Below the pieces are notes generated by a model. That model saw only the letters and a list, made by a program, of their open reading frames with translations. It was not told the DNA's origin and made no database searches. From positions 248,001 to 312,000 of the forward strand of contig CAVPTW010000005.1 of NCBI GenBank assembly GCA_963708735.1: 64,000 nucleotides of DNA, in the 5' to 3' direction. This DNA comes from JAGPUQ01 sp963708735 (GTDB taxonomy: Bacteria; Pseudomonadota; Gammaproteobacteria; Pseudomonadales; Porticoccaceae). This document shows positions 1-8,856 of this stretch, in pieces. Position 1 is the first letter of the stretch. Every line of letters starts with the position of its first letter. Position numbers and translations under genes: made by a program.

Positions 1-340
1 AACAGTAGTCGCTCCAGATGTCAGCGCTTACCGTAACAAAGGGACCTGGACCCAACAGCGGCAAGGCACGACGAATGCCGCCGCCGGTCTCCAGCGGCTC
101 CCTTTCCCGCGACCACTGGATGCACACACCGAGCGCGCCGCCATCGCCCAGTCGTTGCTCGATCAACTCGCCCAGCCAGGCTGTGTTGATCACCAGTTCG
201 TCAATGCCGACCGCCGCGAGCTTGTCGATGTGGTATTCGATCAGGGGCTTGCCGGCCACCGGCACCAATGCTTTGGGCAGCCGCTCGGTCAAGGGCCGCA
301 GGCGCTTGCCCAGGCCCGCCGCGAGAATCATGGCGCGCAT
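1..340 (-). CDS. murU: N-acetylmuramate alpha-1-phosphate uridylyltransferase, partial (3' end beyond window)
   Basis: Nucleotidyltransferase that would convert MurNAc-1-phosphate to UDP-MurNAc in the cytosolic cell-wall recycling route that bypasses de novo MurA/MurB synthesis. About 113 residues are visible. They begin MRAMILAAGLGKRLRPLTE, the nucleotide-binding GxGxRxxPxT loop, followed by PKALVPVAGKPLIEYH and LETGGGIRRALPLLG. The C-terminal half lies outside the window. The ATG at 340 sits inside the last codons of the upstream kinase gene (13-base overlap), so the two are translationally coupled. Assignment to MurU rather than another sugar-1-phosphate nucleotidyltransferase rests mainly on the amgK neighbour. 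Confidence 0.8.
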   Translation of the reverse strand, partial: MRAMILAAGLGKRLRPLTERLPKALVPVAGKPLIEYHIDKLAAVGIDELVINTAWLGELIEQRLGDGGALGVCIQWSREREPLETGGGIRRALPLLGPGPFVTVSADIWSDYC

Positions 341-1371
341 GTTTCTCCCGCGCGTTCCCAGGGTGAATACCAGGGCTGATCGGCCACTGACGGCAACAGG
401 CGGGCCTCAAACCAGGCTGCGAAAGGGCGGGTTTCGGAGTAGCGCGCGGCCACCTCCAGCACATAGCGAATCACCAGCGGAAGGTCCTTCAGGTAACCGA
501 CTTTACCGTCGCGCAGCCACAGCCGGCAGAAGATGCCCAGCACCTTGATATGGCGTTGCAGCCCCATGAAATCGAACCAGCGCACGAACTGGTGGGTTTC
601 GACTTGCAGCAATCCGGCCCGTTGCGCCGCCGCCAGGTATTGGTCGCGATAGCGGACCAAGTCGGCTTCCGGCAACCGGTGATAGCAGTCGCGCAGCAGC
701 GACACTAGGTCGTAGCTCAGAGGACCGGCCACCGCATCCTGAAAATCCACGATGCCCACATCACCATCATCCAGCAACAACAGATTACGGCTGTGGTAAT
801 CGCGATGCACAACCACCTTCGGCTGCGCGCCCGCGCTCTCGGTCAACAGGTCGAACAGGTCGGCGAGCAGCGCCCGTTCCTGCGGGGTCAGTTCGATCCC
901 CAGCAGGGTCTGAATAAACCACTGCGGAAACAGCGCCATCTCGTCCCGCAACAGCGCGGCGCTGTACACGGGAAACACCGCCGGATCGCACACCGTGGTC
1001 TGGATCCGCACCAGCGCGGCGAGCGCGGCGGCGTAGCGTAGATCGTGGTTTTCGGGGCCGAGCCCTGCCAGCATCAGGGCGTCGCCCAGATCCTCCTGTG
1101 CCACAAAACCGCGACGATAATCGACGGCGTGAATGCGGGGCACATGAGTCCCGGAACGCGCCAGCGCCAGCCCCTTGGTGACGAAGGCCAGAGTGTTTTC
1201 CGTGGCGGGCGGGGCGTAAGTAGCGATCAGGGAGGGTCGCGACGTGACACGGTAGTACCGCCGAAATCCAGCGTCGCCCTGCAGCGACGTCAATTCCAGC
1301 GGCAGATCCGCCGCTATCCCACCGGGCAGGCAGTCGCCAAGCCAATCCGCCAACTGCTGCTGATGCACCAC
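328..1371 (-). CDS. amgK: Anomeric MurNAc/GlcNAc kinase, aminoglycoside phosphotransferase family
   Basis: Cytosolic sugar kinase that phosphorylates the anomeric carbon of MurNAc (and GlcNAc), supplying MurU. The protein has an APH/choline-kinase fold: N-terminal lobe LTSLQGDAGFRRYYRV, catalytic loop VVHRDYHSRNLLLLDDG and metal-binding IVDFQDAVAGPLSYDLVSLL. Length is about 347 aa, normal for the family. The frame is open further upstream to 1521, but that would overlap the divergent lptD start. I chose the GTG at 1371 (next GTG 1368) because it has a GGGA ribosome site and gives the usual N-terminus. A TAGAAT hexamer at 1400-1405 on this strand may be its -10 box. The murU gene follows directly. 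Confidence 0.85.
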   Translation of the reverse strand: MVHQQQLADWLGDCLPGGIAADLPLELTSLQGDAGFRRYYRVTSRPSLIATYAPPATENTLAFVTKGLALARSGTHVPRIHAVDYRRGFVAQEDLGDALMLAGLGPENHDLRYAAALAALVRIQTTVCDPAVFPVYSAALLRDEMALFPQWFIQTLLGIELTPQERALLADLFDLLTESAGAQPKVVVHRDYHSRNLLLLDDGDVGIVDFQDAVAGPLSYDLVSLLRDCYHRLPEADLVRYRDQYLAAAQRAGLLQVETHQFVRWFDFMGLQRHIKVLGIFCRLWLRDGKVGYLKDLPLVIRYVLEVAARYSETRPFAAWFEARLLPSVADQPWYSPWERAGETCAP

Positions 1372-1479
1372 GTATCCCGGCCCCCGAAGCCCTGGGCGTA
1401 TTCTACCCCAGGCATTTGAGGCGCCTAAAACCAGGGAGAGTTCGGGTACAATGCCGGCGGCAAACCAAGGGCAATCCGA

Positions 1480-4131
1480 GTGGCTGTTTCCCCGACTCCC
1501 GGCGCTTGGGCGCGTCTTCATCTACGAACGGTCCGCCATGCCCTGTGCTGGCTGACGGCCGCATTGGCCCTGGCGCCCGCTGAGCTGTCGGCGGCGCCCG
1601 CGAACACCAATTCCAGTCAATGGTCGTGCAGCGCCGGTCCAACCGGCGGCTGGGTGTGTGCGCCGCGCTCTGTACCCGGACCCGTCTACGAACGTCCGCC
1701 CCGACGCACGGCAACTGCCGCCGCCGCGGCCAAAGCCGAACCCGTCGCTCCCGATGCCGTGACGGCCGCTGACAGCCTCGACTGGGTTCCACTCGAACGC
1801 CTGAGTCCCGAACAGCTGAAAAACGCGCGGCCAGGATGCTGCGGCGCTTACATCGAGCCCGGCAATACAAGTCCGGATGCGGCGCTGTCGCCCGCCGACG
1901 CACCGCTGCGTGCCACCGCCGATACCACGGACGCGCAGGGCGAAACCGCCACCCTGAACGGCAACGTGCAGATCACCCAGGGGTCGCGCCAGATGCGCAG
2001 CGACCGGGCAACCATCGATCGCGGTACCAATCAGGCGGTGTTCGAGAACCACATCCAGTTTCGCGACGCCGGTCTGCTGCTGCTGGGAGATCGGGCACAG
2101 ATAGATACCAAAACCCAGGCTCTCTCGGTCGACAACGCAACCTTTGCCTTTCACGCAAATAGTTCACGCGGCACCGCGACCCATTTCCATCGCGATGACG
2201 AGGGCGTGATCTACATCAATGATGCGACCTACACCACCTGCGAACCCGCCAGTAACAGCTGGCTGTTACGGACGGGCTCCGTACGCGTCGACGCCGACCG
2301 CCATTTCGCAACCGCCCGCAACGCGCGCGTGGAAATCAAGGACATTCCCCTGTTGTATACGCCCTGGATACGCTTCCCCCTCGATGACGACCGCGCGACG
2401 GGGTTGCTGTTTCCCCAACTGGCGATGAGCAACAGAAATGGCTTTGATTACGCACAGCCCATTTACCTGAATCTGGCGCCAAACTACGACGCCACCATCA
2501 CGCCACGTTTTTTGCAGTCACGTGGAGAGATGCTTGAAGCCGAATTCCGCCATCTTTCCCTGTTCGACAACACGACCATTGCTGGCGCGTTTTTGCCCAA
2601 CGACAGCAGCAACGACGCGGGCAGCTCTCTGCACATGGATCCATCCACAGGCAAAAATTCGCTCAACGGCAAGGATCGCTGGCTCGTCAACGTGACCAAC
2701 TCCGGCGGCGCCGGCCACGCTTGGTATACCCTGGTCGACTACACCAAGGTCAGCGACATCGATTACTTCCGGGATTTGGGCAACTCGACGCTCGACGTGA
2801 ACAGCCAGCCCCACCTGCTGCAGGAGATCGCCGCCGGCTATCAGTTTGCCAACTGGGCGTTGAATGTCGCCAACATCGAGTACCAGACCATCGCCAGTAA
2901 CCTGGCAAGCCAGTACAAAGAGCTGCCGCGCGTGAATCTGGATGGTGCCTACCGTTTCGACAACAATCTGGAGCTCAATCTCGGCAACGAATACATCGTC
3001 TTTGACAATAGCGACAACCGGATGGTTACCGGCGAGCGTCTGCGCACCAACTACGGTGCGGCTTGGGACGAGCGTTGGGCCTGGGGTTACTTCCGCCCGG
3101 AGGCGAAGCTAAAACATATTGGCTACACGCTCGATCGCCCGACGCTGCCCGGCGCCAATGACAACCCGAGCACCACCGTGCCCGTCGCCGACCTGGATAC
3201 CGGGCTGTACTTCGAGCGCAGCTCGAACCTCTTCAAAGGCTTCACCCAAACGCTGGAGCCGCGCATCTACTATCTCAACTCGAAGTTCAAGGATCAGACC
3301 GACAACCCTGACTTCGACACCAGCGATCTGACGTTCAGCTACCAACAGCTATTTCGCGACGACCGCTTTTCGGGTGGCGATCGGATCGGCGATGCCAATC
3401 AGGTGACGCTTGGCCTAACCACCCGCCTCGTCGATGATCGGGGTATCGAGCGGCTGCGCGGCAGCATCGGACGCATTCAGTATCTGGAGGATCGCTACGT
3501 TTCGCTGAACCCAACCTTCACCAAATCATTCCTCGACAATCTCGGTAACCTGCAAACGCTCACCGACGTCACTCAGCGCGATGTCGCCAGACAACTGCTG
3601 AGTAACGACTCGCCCTACGCGGGAGAGTTTTTTGCACGCCTCAGCAACCACTGGCGCTTCCAGAGCGACATCGCCTACGATGACCAGGCAAGTCAGATCG
3701 ACAAGGGCAATGCGAGCCTGCGCTACCGCGACAACCAGACTCTGATCAACCTTGCGTACCGCTTTACTCGAAAACAGCCTCAGCTGGTAAACAACACCAT
3801 CGTCCAGACCGATATCAATCAGAGCGACGTCTCCACCTATTACCCGGTTTCCCCGCAGTGGACGCTGATCGGACGATGGAGCCATGATTTCACCTATAGC
3901 CGGGAACTGGAAGTTATGGGCGGCCTCGAATACGGCAGCTGCTGCTGGAAACTCGCCCTGCTGGCGCGCCGCTGGCTCAATCGGGACGACACCGTGCTGT
4001 TGCCGGATGACCTGAGTTATAGCCAGGGAATTTTCCTGCAGATACAACTGATAGGTTTGGCAGGCACCGGCCAACAGGTCGACAACATTCTGAAAGACAG
4101 TATTTATGGCTATGAACCAGGCAAGCGCTAG
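1480..4131 (+). CDS. lptD: LPS-assembly protein LptD
   Basis: Outer-membrane beta-barrel that, with LptE, inserts lipopolysaccharide into the outer leaflet. The 883-aa product starts at a GTG with a signal peptide (hydrophobic WLTAALALAPAELSAAPA). An OstA/LptA-like jellyroll follows at about residues 140-260 (ATLNGNVQITQGSRQMRSD), then a long Tyr/Asn/Asp-rich barrel. Cysteines suited to the inter-domain disulfides are present: an early pair near WSCSAGPTGGWVC, GCCGAY, and the conserved adjacent CC near residue 822 (YGSCCWKLALLARRW). A TACAAT hexamer at 1447-1452 could be a -10 but has no clear -35. The surA gene begins inside its last 26 bases. Confidence 0.95.
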   Translation: MAVSPTPGAWARLHLRTVRHALCWLTAALALAPAELSAAPANTNSSQWSCSAGPTGGWVCAPRSVPGPVYERPPRRTATAAAAAKAEPVAPDAVTAADSLDWVPLERLSPEQLKNARPGCCGAYIEPGNTSPDAALSPADAPLRATADTTDAQGETATLNGNVQITQGSRQMRSDRATIDRGTNQAVFENHIQFRDAGLLLLGDRAQIDTKTQALSVDNATFAFHANSSRGTATHFHRDDEGVIYINDATYTTCEPASNSWLLRTGSVRVDADRHFATARNARVEIKDIPLLYTPWIRFPLDDDRATGLLFPQLAMSNRNGFDYAQPIYLNLAPNYDATITPRFLQSRGEMLEAEFRHLSLFDNTTIAGAFLPNDSSNDAGSSLHMDPSTGKNSLNGKDRWLVNVTNSGGAGHAWYTLVDYTKVSDIDYFRDLGNSTLDVNSQPHLLQEIAAGYQFANWALNVANIEYQTIASNLASQYKELPRVNLDGAYRFDNNLELNLGNEYIVFDNSDNRMVTGERLRTNYGAAWDERWAWGYFRPEAKLKHIGYTLDRPTLPGANDNPSTTVPVADLDTGLYFERSSNLFKGFTQTLEPRIYYLNSKFKDQTDNPDFDTSDLTFSYQQLFRDDRFSGGDRIGDANQVTLGLTTRLVDDRGIERLRGSIGRIQYLEDRYVSLNPTFTKSFLDNLGNLQTLTDVTQRDVARQLLSNDSPYAGEFFARLSNHWRFQSDIAYDDQASQIDKGNASLRYRDNQTLINLAYRFTRKQPQLVNNTIVQTDINQSDVSTYYPVSPQWTLIGRWSHDFTYSRELEVMGGLEYGSCCWKLALLARRWLNRDDTVLLPDDLSYSQGIFLQIQLIGLAGTGQQVDNILKDSIYGYEPGKR

Positions 4132-5437
4132 ATCGCTACTGTTCGCCGCGGCAAGGCGCGTACTGCTGTGCGTGTGCGGCACACTGGCATTCGCATCCAC
4201 GCCGTCGAGCAACGCGGAACCCGTACTCCTCGACGGCGTCGCCGCGATTGTCAACGACGACGTGGTGTTGCTCAGCGAACTGCGCAGCGAAGTCGAGATG
4301 GTGCAGCGGCAATTGATGCATACGCAGAACCAGGCGCCGCCCCGCGACATACTGGTAAAGCAGGTGATGGACCGCCTCATCCTCGACAAGCTGCAGCTGG
4401 CCATGGGAGCGCGAGCAGGCGTCAAGATAAGTGACGGTGAGCTCAACCAGGCCTTGACGCGCATTGCCGAACGCGAGGGACTTACCCTGGAAAAACTGTA
4501 CGCACAGGCCGAGTCCGATGGCTTGCCCCCCAGTATGCTGCGCGAGAAGATCTCGCAGCAAATGATCATTTCCCGGGTCCAACAATCGGTGGTGAATCGA
4601 CGGATCAGCGTCTCCAATTCCGAAATCGAGGCCTTTCTGGGCTCCGAGGCCGCCGCGCAGCTGGCGTCCGCCGAAGAAATCAACGTGGGCCATATCCTGC
4701 TCCCGCTCACTCCGACGGCGAGCGACACCGAAGTGGCCGCAGTCCGGGAAAAAGCCGAGGCGTTGCGCGAGAAAGCGTTGCAGGGAGAGGATTTTCGCCA
4801 ACTGGCCGTCGCGCACTCGTCCGCGCAGAACGCCCTGGAAGGTGGCGATCTGGGCTGGCGCACGGCGAGTCAGCTGCCGGGCGCGTTCATGGTCGCATTG
4901 CACAATCTGGAGCCGGGGCAGATCACCGTGCCTGTGCGTACCGATGCCGGATTCCACCTGCTCAAGCTGTACGGGCGACGCGGCGGCGCCGATCGCGTGG
5001 TGCGCCAGAGCCAGGTCAGTCACATCCTGATCAAACCCAGTGAGATCCGGACTGAAGATCAGGCGCTTGAATTGGCGCAAACATTGCGCGAACGTATTAT
5101 CGCCGGCGAGGATTTCAGCAAGCTGGCACAGGATTTTTCGGAAGACACCAGTAGTGCGCTCAAGGGCGGCGACCTCGGTTGGGCCTTGCCGGGGCAGTTC
5201 GTCCCGGAATTTGAAGCAGTCATGAACGCCACGGAACTCAACGCCGTTTCGGAACCCTTCAAAACCCAGTTCGGCTGGCACATCCTGAAGGTAACCGGAC
5301 GCCGTGATCAGGATTTCTCCACGGAAATTCGCCACAATCAGGCGGCAGCGTTCCTGCGGCAACGCAAGTTCGAAGAAGAATTGCCGATCTGGCTGCGAGA
5401 GATACGCGACGAAGCCTTCGTCGAAATCAAGCTATGA
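4106..5437 (+). CDS. surA: Periplasmic chaperone/peptidyl-prolyl isomerase SurA
   Basis: Periplasmic chaperone for outer-membrane proteins, including LptD encoded just upstream. The 443-aa product has a signal peptide (hydrophobic VLLCVCGTLAFAS, likely cleaved after SNA near residue 37). A SurA N-terminal core follows (LDGVAAIVNDDVVLLSEL), then two parvulin/PpiC domains starting near residues 190 (INVGHILLPL) and 302 (QVSHILIKPS), each with a GGDLGW motif, and a short C-terminal helix. The start at 4106 overlaps lptD; a second ATG at 4112 is equally possible. The stop codon overlaps the pdxA start (ATGA). Confidence 0.95.
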   Translation: MAMNQASARSLLFAAARRVLLCVCGTLAFASTPSSNAEPVLLDGVAAIVNDDVVLLSELRSEVEMVQRQLMHTQNQAPPRDILVKQVMDRLILDKLQLAMGARAGVKISDGELNQALTRIAEREGLTLEKLYAQAESDGLPPSMLREKISQQMIISRVQQSVVNRRISVSNSEIEAFLGSEAAAQLASAEEINVGHILLPLTPTASDTEVAAVREKAEALREKALQGEDFRQLAVAHSSAQNALEGGDLGWRTASQLPGAFMVALHNLEPGQITVPVRTDAGFHLLKLYGRRGGADRVVRQSQVSHILIKPSEIRTEDQALELAQTLRERIIAGEDFSKLAQDFSEDTSSALKGGDLGWALPGQFVPEFEAVMNATELNAVSEPFKTQFGWHILKVTGRRDQDFSTEIRHNQAAAFLRQRKFEEELPIWLREIRDEAFVEIKL

Positions 5438-6414
5438 CGCTGCGCGTTGCCGTGACGCCGGGCGAGCCGGCAGGCATCGGCCCGGACCTTTTGCTGCAAC
5501 TGATCCAGGACGGCCACCGCCACGAGCTGGTGGCCTACACCGATCCCAAGGTGCTTATCGAGCGCGCGGCCCTGCTGAGCCTGCCGGTGCGGCTGCGAGC
5601 GCCCGCTGTATCACCCGAACCTCTCGCCCCCGGTGAGCTCGCGATAGCGCCGCTTCCGGCGCCGGCGCGCGTGCTGCCCGGCCGGCCGAGCCGCGACACT
5701 GCCTCCTGGGTGCTGGACACAGTGCGCACCGCTACCCGGGATTGTCTTGCCGGACGCTGCGCGGCGCTGGTGACGGGGCCGCTCCACAAGGCTGTCATCA
5801 ACGATGCCGGTATTCCGTTTTCGGGACACACCGAACTGCTCGCGGAGCTGACGGGCACGTCACAGGTCGTCATGATGCTGGCCACCAAGGGCTTGCGGGT
5901 AGCGCTGGTTACCACGCATCTGCCCCTCGCCGCGGTACCCGCCGCCATCACCCGCACGGTGCTCACCCGCGTCATCGAAGTATTGCACGCGGGACTGGAG
6001 CATCAGTTCGCCATTCCCCGGCCGCGCATTCTGGTGTGCGGACTCAACCCCCATGCGGGCGAAGGCGGTCACCTGGGGCGCGAGGAAATCGACGTGCTCG
6101 TGCCGGTACTGGAGCAACTGCGGAAACGGGGCATGGATCTGGTCGGGCCACTGCCCGCCGATACACTGTTCACGCCGAGTCATCTCGCCGGCGCCGATGC
6201 GGTGCTCGCGATGTATCACGATCAGGGGTTGCCCGTGCTGAAGCACATGGGATTCGGACGCGCCGCCAACATAACCCTGGGACTGCCCATGATCCGGACG
6301 TCGGTCGATCACGGCACGGCCCTGGAGCTGGTCGGCACGGGCAGCGCCGATAGCGGCAGCTTGCGGACGGCTATTGACTATGCGGCGGATCTTGCACTGC
6401 GGACCCGCCGGTGA
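5434..6414 (+). CDS. pdxA: 4-hydroxythreonine-4-phosphate dehydrogenase
   Basis: NAD-dependent oxidation of 4-phosphohydroxy-L-threonine in the DXP-dependent pyridoxal 5'-phosphate pathway. The 326-aa product begins LRVAVTPGEPAGIGPDL. It contains the VTGPLHKAVIND and FSGHTELLAELTG segments, and YHDQGLPVLKHMGF, whose histidines are metal ligands in the family, plus SVDHGTALELVGTG near the end. The ATG overlaps the surA stop by four bases, and rsmA starts at the GTG overlapping its own stop, so translation of the three genes is coupled. The order surA-pdxA-rsmA is the classic gammaproteobacterial one. Confidence 0.95.
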   Translation: MTLRVAVTPGEPAGIGPDLLLQLIQDGHRHELVAYTDPKVLIERAALLSLPVRLRAPAVSPEPLAPGELAIAPLPAPARVLPGRPSRDTASWVLDTVRTATRDCLAGRCAALVTGPLHKAVINDAGIPFSGHTELLAELTGTSQVVMMLATKGLRVALVTTHLPLAAVPAAITRTVLTRVIEVLHAGLEHQFAIPRPRILVCGLNPHAGEGGHLGREEIDVLVPVLEQLRKRGMDLVGPLPADTLFTPSHLAGADAVLAMYHDQGLPVLKHMGFGRAANITLGLPMIRTSVDHGTALELVGTGSADSGSLRTAIDYAADLALRTRR

Positions 6415-7205
6415 GCGAGCACCCCCACCGCCCGCGCAAGCGGTTCGGGCAACATTTTCTCTGTGATCCAAATGTCGTCGACCACATCGTGGCGGCGGTC
6501 GCGCCCCAACCGGGGGCGCGACTGATCGAAATCGGCCCCGGGCGCGGGGTGCTCACCGACGCCCTGCTGCACACCGGTTGCGAACTCTGGGCAATCGAAA
6601 TTGATCGCGACCTCGCCGCGCTGCTGGAGCGTCGCTACCGCGATGCCGCAAATTTTCATCTGGTGACGGGAGACGCACTGCACACCGACTACCGCGCATT
6701 TGTACAGGATGACCAACCGCTGCGCCTGGTCGGCAACCTGCCTTACAACGTCTCGACGCCCCTGCTGTTTCACCTGCTCGCGCAGCGTGAGATCATCCAC
6801 GACATGCACTTCATGCTGCAAAAAGAGGTGGTGGATCGTCTCGCCGCCCCGCCCGGCAGTAAAACCTACGGTCGCCTCAGCGTCATGGTGCAGTACCATT
6901 GCACGGTGGAACCGTTGTTCGACGTGCCACCTTCGGCATTTGCACCTCCGCCCAAGGTGGATTCCGCGGTGGTGCGGCTGACACCTCGCAGGCGCATTGA
7001 GCCGGTGGCAAGTGATCCCGCACTGCTGGAAAGGCTGGTCAATCTGTGTTTTCAGCAGCGGCGCAAGACCCTGCGCAACTGTCTCAAAACCTTGGTAGGA
7101 CCGCAGCACATGGCTGATCTTGGCGCACCACTCTCCGCCCGCCCCGAGACCCTTGCGGTGGCAGACTTCGTGGCGCTGAGCAACCGCATAGGCGCATTGT
7201 CATGA
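6411..7205 (+). CDS. rsmA: 16S rRNA (adenine(1518)/(1519)-N6)-dimethyltransferase
   Basis: Also called KsgA. Dimethylates two adjacent adenines in the 3'-terminal hairpin of 16S rRNA late in 30S assembly, using SAM. The 264-aa product shows the family N-terminus KRFGQHFLCDPN, SAM-binding motif I (IEIGPGRGVLTDALL), the acidic motif II (WAIEIDRDL) and the catalytic NLPYNVSTPLLF motif. A C-terminal RNA-contact domain includes FQQRRKTLRNCL. It starts with GTG at 6411, overlapping the pdxA stop, and its TGA overlaps the apaG ATG. A wild-type-looking gene implies kasugamycin sensitivity by this route. Confidence 0.96.
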   Translation: MSEHPHRPRKRFGQHFLCDPNVVDHIVAAVAPQPGARLIEIGPGRGVLTDALLHTGCELWAIEIDRDLAALLERRYRDAANFHLVTGDALHTDYRAFVQDDQPLRLVGNLPYNVSTPLLFHLLAQREIIHDMHFMLQKEVVDRLAAPPGSKTYGRLSVMVQYHCTVEPLFDVPPSAFAPPPKVDSAVVRLTPRRRIEPVASDPALLERLVNLCFQQRRKTLRNCLKTLVGPQHMADLGAPLSARPETLAVADFVALSNRIGALS

Positions 7206-7576
7206 ACCCCGACGATATTCACATTGCCGTTAGGACCCAATACCTGCGGGAGCAATCAAAGCCCGCGCAGCGCCAGTTTGCCTTCGCCTACGAAATCACC
7301 ATTACCAATCGCGGCATCACCTCAGCGCAACTGATCGCCCGGCACTGGGTGATCGTCGACGCTCACGACAAGACTCAGGAAGTACGAGGTGTCGGAGTGG
7401 TGGGCGAACAGCCCCGGATTGAACCCGGACGGTCCTACCGCTACACCAGCGGCGTCGTGCTCGGCACCGAGCACGGTACCATGACCGGCTGCTATCGGAT
7501 GCGCGACAGCACGGGCGCCGAATTCGACGCCGCCATCCCGCTGTTTGTGCTGGCCGTACCGGGAACGATTCACTAG
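7202..7576 (+). CDS. apaG: ApaG (Co2+/Mg2+ efflux-associated) protein
   Basis: A 124-aa single-domain ApaG protein with an immunoglobulin-like beta sandwich; its biochemical role is still unsettled in the family. Diagnostic segments are FAFAYEITITNRG, QLIARHWVIVDAH, GVVGEQPRIEPG and YTSGVVLGTEHGTMTG. The start ATG overlaps the rsmA stop and the apaH GTG follows three bases after its stop. This reproduces the rsmA-apaG-apaH order of enterobacteria and pseudomonads. Confidence 0.95.
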   Translation: MNPDDIHIAVRTQYLREQSKPAQRQFAFAYEITITNRGITSAQLIARHWVIVDAHDKTQEVRGVGVVGEQPRIEPGRSYRYTSGVVLGTEHGTMTGCYRMRDSTGAEFDAAIPLFVLAVPGTIH

Positions 7577-7579
7577 GCC

Positions 7580-8383
7580 GTGACTTTCTACGCGGTAGGT
7601 GACATCCAGGGCTGCCTCGATCCGCTGCGCCGGCTGCTCGACAGCGTGAGCTTCGATCCGGCGCAGGATCGCCTGGTCGCCGTGGGCGACATCGTCAATC
7701 GGGGCCCGGATTCGCTCGCCACACTGCGCTGGGCTACTGGGCTGGGAGCCAGCTTCGACACCGTGCTCGGGAATCATGACCTGCATTTGCTGGCGGTCGC
7801 AGCCGGCGTGCGGCCGGCCCATCCCAAGGACACGCTGGACGGGATTCTGACGGCACCGGATCGCGACGAGCTGCTGCACTGGCTGCGCCACCGGCCACTG
7901 CTGATCGAAGCACAAGGCCATGTGCTGGTCCACGCCGGTATCTTGCCCAGCTGGTCGCTGGCCCAGGCGCGCGGTTACGCCGGCGAAGTGGAGGCCGTGT
8001 TGCGCACCGAGTCCATCGCGCTGCTGAGCGAACTGTACGGCGACACGCCGGACTGGAGCGTCGATCTGGCAGGGCCTGCGCGCTGGCGCGCCATCGTCAA
8101 CGTACTTACGCGCATGCGCTTTTGCGACGCCGCCGGGCGCCTGGATTTGCGCGCGAAAACCGGCCCGGACTCACCCCCACCCGGGCTGTTGCCCTGGTAC
8201 GCACATGCAGGGCGCGCAACCCGGGATAATGCCATCGTGTTCGGCCACTGGGCCGCCCTGAACGGCGCGGATTGTGGCGCCAGGCTGTTTCCACTGGACA
8301 CTGGCTGCGTCTGGGGCGGCCGCCTGCGGCTGATGAATCTCGCCACCGGCAGCTACCATCACTGTCCGTGCGGAACCGGATAG
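7580..8383 (+). CDS. apaH: Symmetrical bis(5'-nucleosyl)-tetraphosphatase
   Basis: Hydrolyses Ap4A symmetrically to two ADP, controlling alarmone-like dinucleotides and removing NpnN caps from RNA. The 267-aa calcineurin-like metallophosphatase shows the three metal-binding motifs in order: GDIQGC near the N-terminus, GDIVNRGPDS and GNHDLH. It also has VHAGILPSW and a C-terminal FGHWAAL with the TGCVWGG tail. The start is a GTG three bases after apaG. It is the last gene of the plus-strand operon; only 15 bases separate it from the convergent thioesterase gene, and no obvious terminator hairpin is seen there. Confidence 0.96.
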   Translation: MTFYAVGDIQGCLDPLRRLLDSVSFDPAQDRLVAVGDIVNRGPDSLATLRWATGLGASFDTVLGNHDLHLLAVAAGVRPAHPKDTLDGILTAPDRDELLHWLRHRPLLIEAQGHVLVHAGILPSWSLAQARGYAGEVEAVLRTESIALLSELYGDTPDWSVDLAGPARWRAIVNVLTRMRFCDAAGRLDLRAKTGPDSPPPGLLPWYAHAGRATRDNAIVFGHWAALNGADCGARLFPLDTGCVWGGRLRLMNLATGSYHHCPCGTG

Positions 8384-8398
8384 GCGTTGCGGACGGCC

Positions 8399-8836
8399 TC
8401 AGCGCGGCGAAACGTCAATCGCGTCCGGGGGAATCGCGTAGGTGCCGGTGACATGGGCTACCGGCAGACGGCTACCGTCGGAATAGAGTGTCACTTCGCC
8501 CACCACCAGACGCTTGCCGACCTTGAGCAGACGGCACTCCCCCAAAATATCGGCGTCCCCGGCGGGTTTGCGCAAAAAATTGATGGTCAGACTGGTGGTA
8601 ACCGCAAGCGCGACCGGACCCATGATGGCGAGTATGGACACATAAAGGGCGACATCCGCAACGGCCATCAGCGCCGGCCCGGACACTGTGCCTCCGGGAC
8701 GCAGGTGCTCAAATCCAATCACCTGGCGTACTGCAACCCCGCTCGCGGAAACCGCCTCGATGCTGACGCTGCTCTGCGGAAATTCAGCGCGGAGAAACTC
8801 GGTCAGCGCGGTCTGGTCCATGACGACGGCTGCCAT
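8399..8836 (-). CDS. PaaI-like hotdog-fold thioesterase
   Basis: Probable acyl-CoA thioesterase of the 4HBT/PaaI type. The 145-aa product contains the hotdog core LRPGGTVSGPALMAVADVALY, with the active-site loop at the start of the long helix, then TTSLTINFLRKPAGDADIL and paired strands ending GTYAIP. I chose the ATG at 8836 because GAGG lies five bases upstream. A GTG at 8860, overlapping the galE stop, is the alternative and would make translation coupled. The substrate cannot be deduced. It is co-oriented with galE and probably co-transcribed. Confidence 0.8.
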   Translation of the reverse strand: MAAVVMDQTALTEFLRAEFPQSSVSIEAVSASGVAVRQVIGFEHLRPGGTVSGPALMAVADVALYVSILAIMGPVALAVTTSLTINFLRKPAGDADILGECRLLKVGKRLVVGEVTLYSDGSRLPVAHVTGTYAIPPDAIDVSPR

Positions 8837-8856
8837 CCCGTCCTCGCTGCACCCAC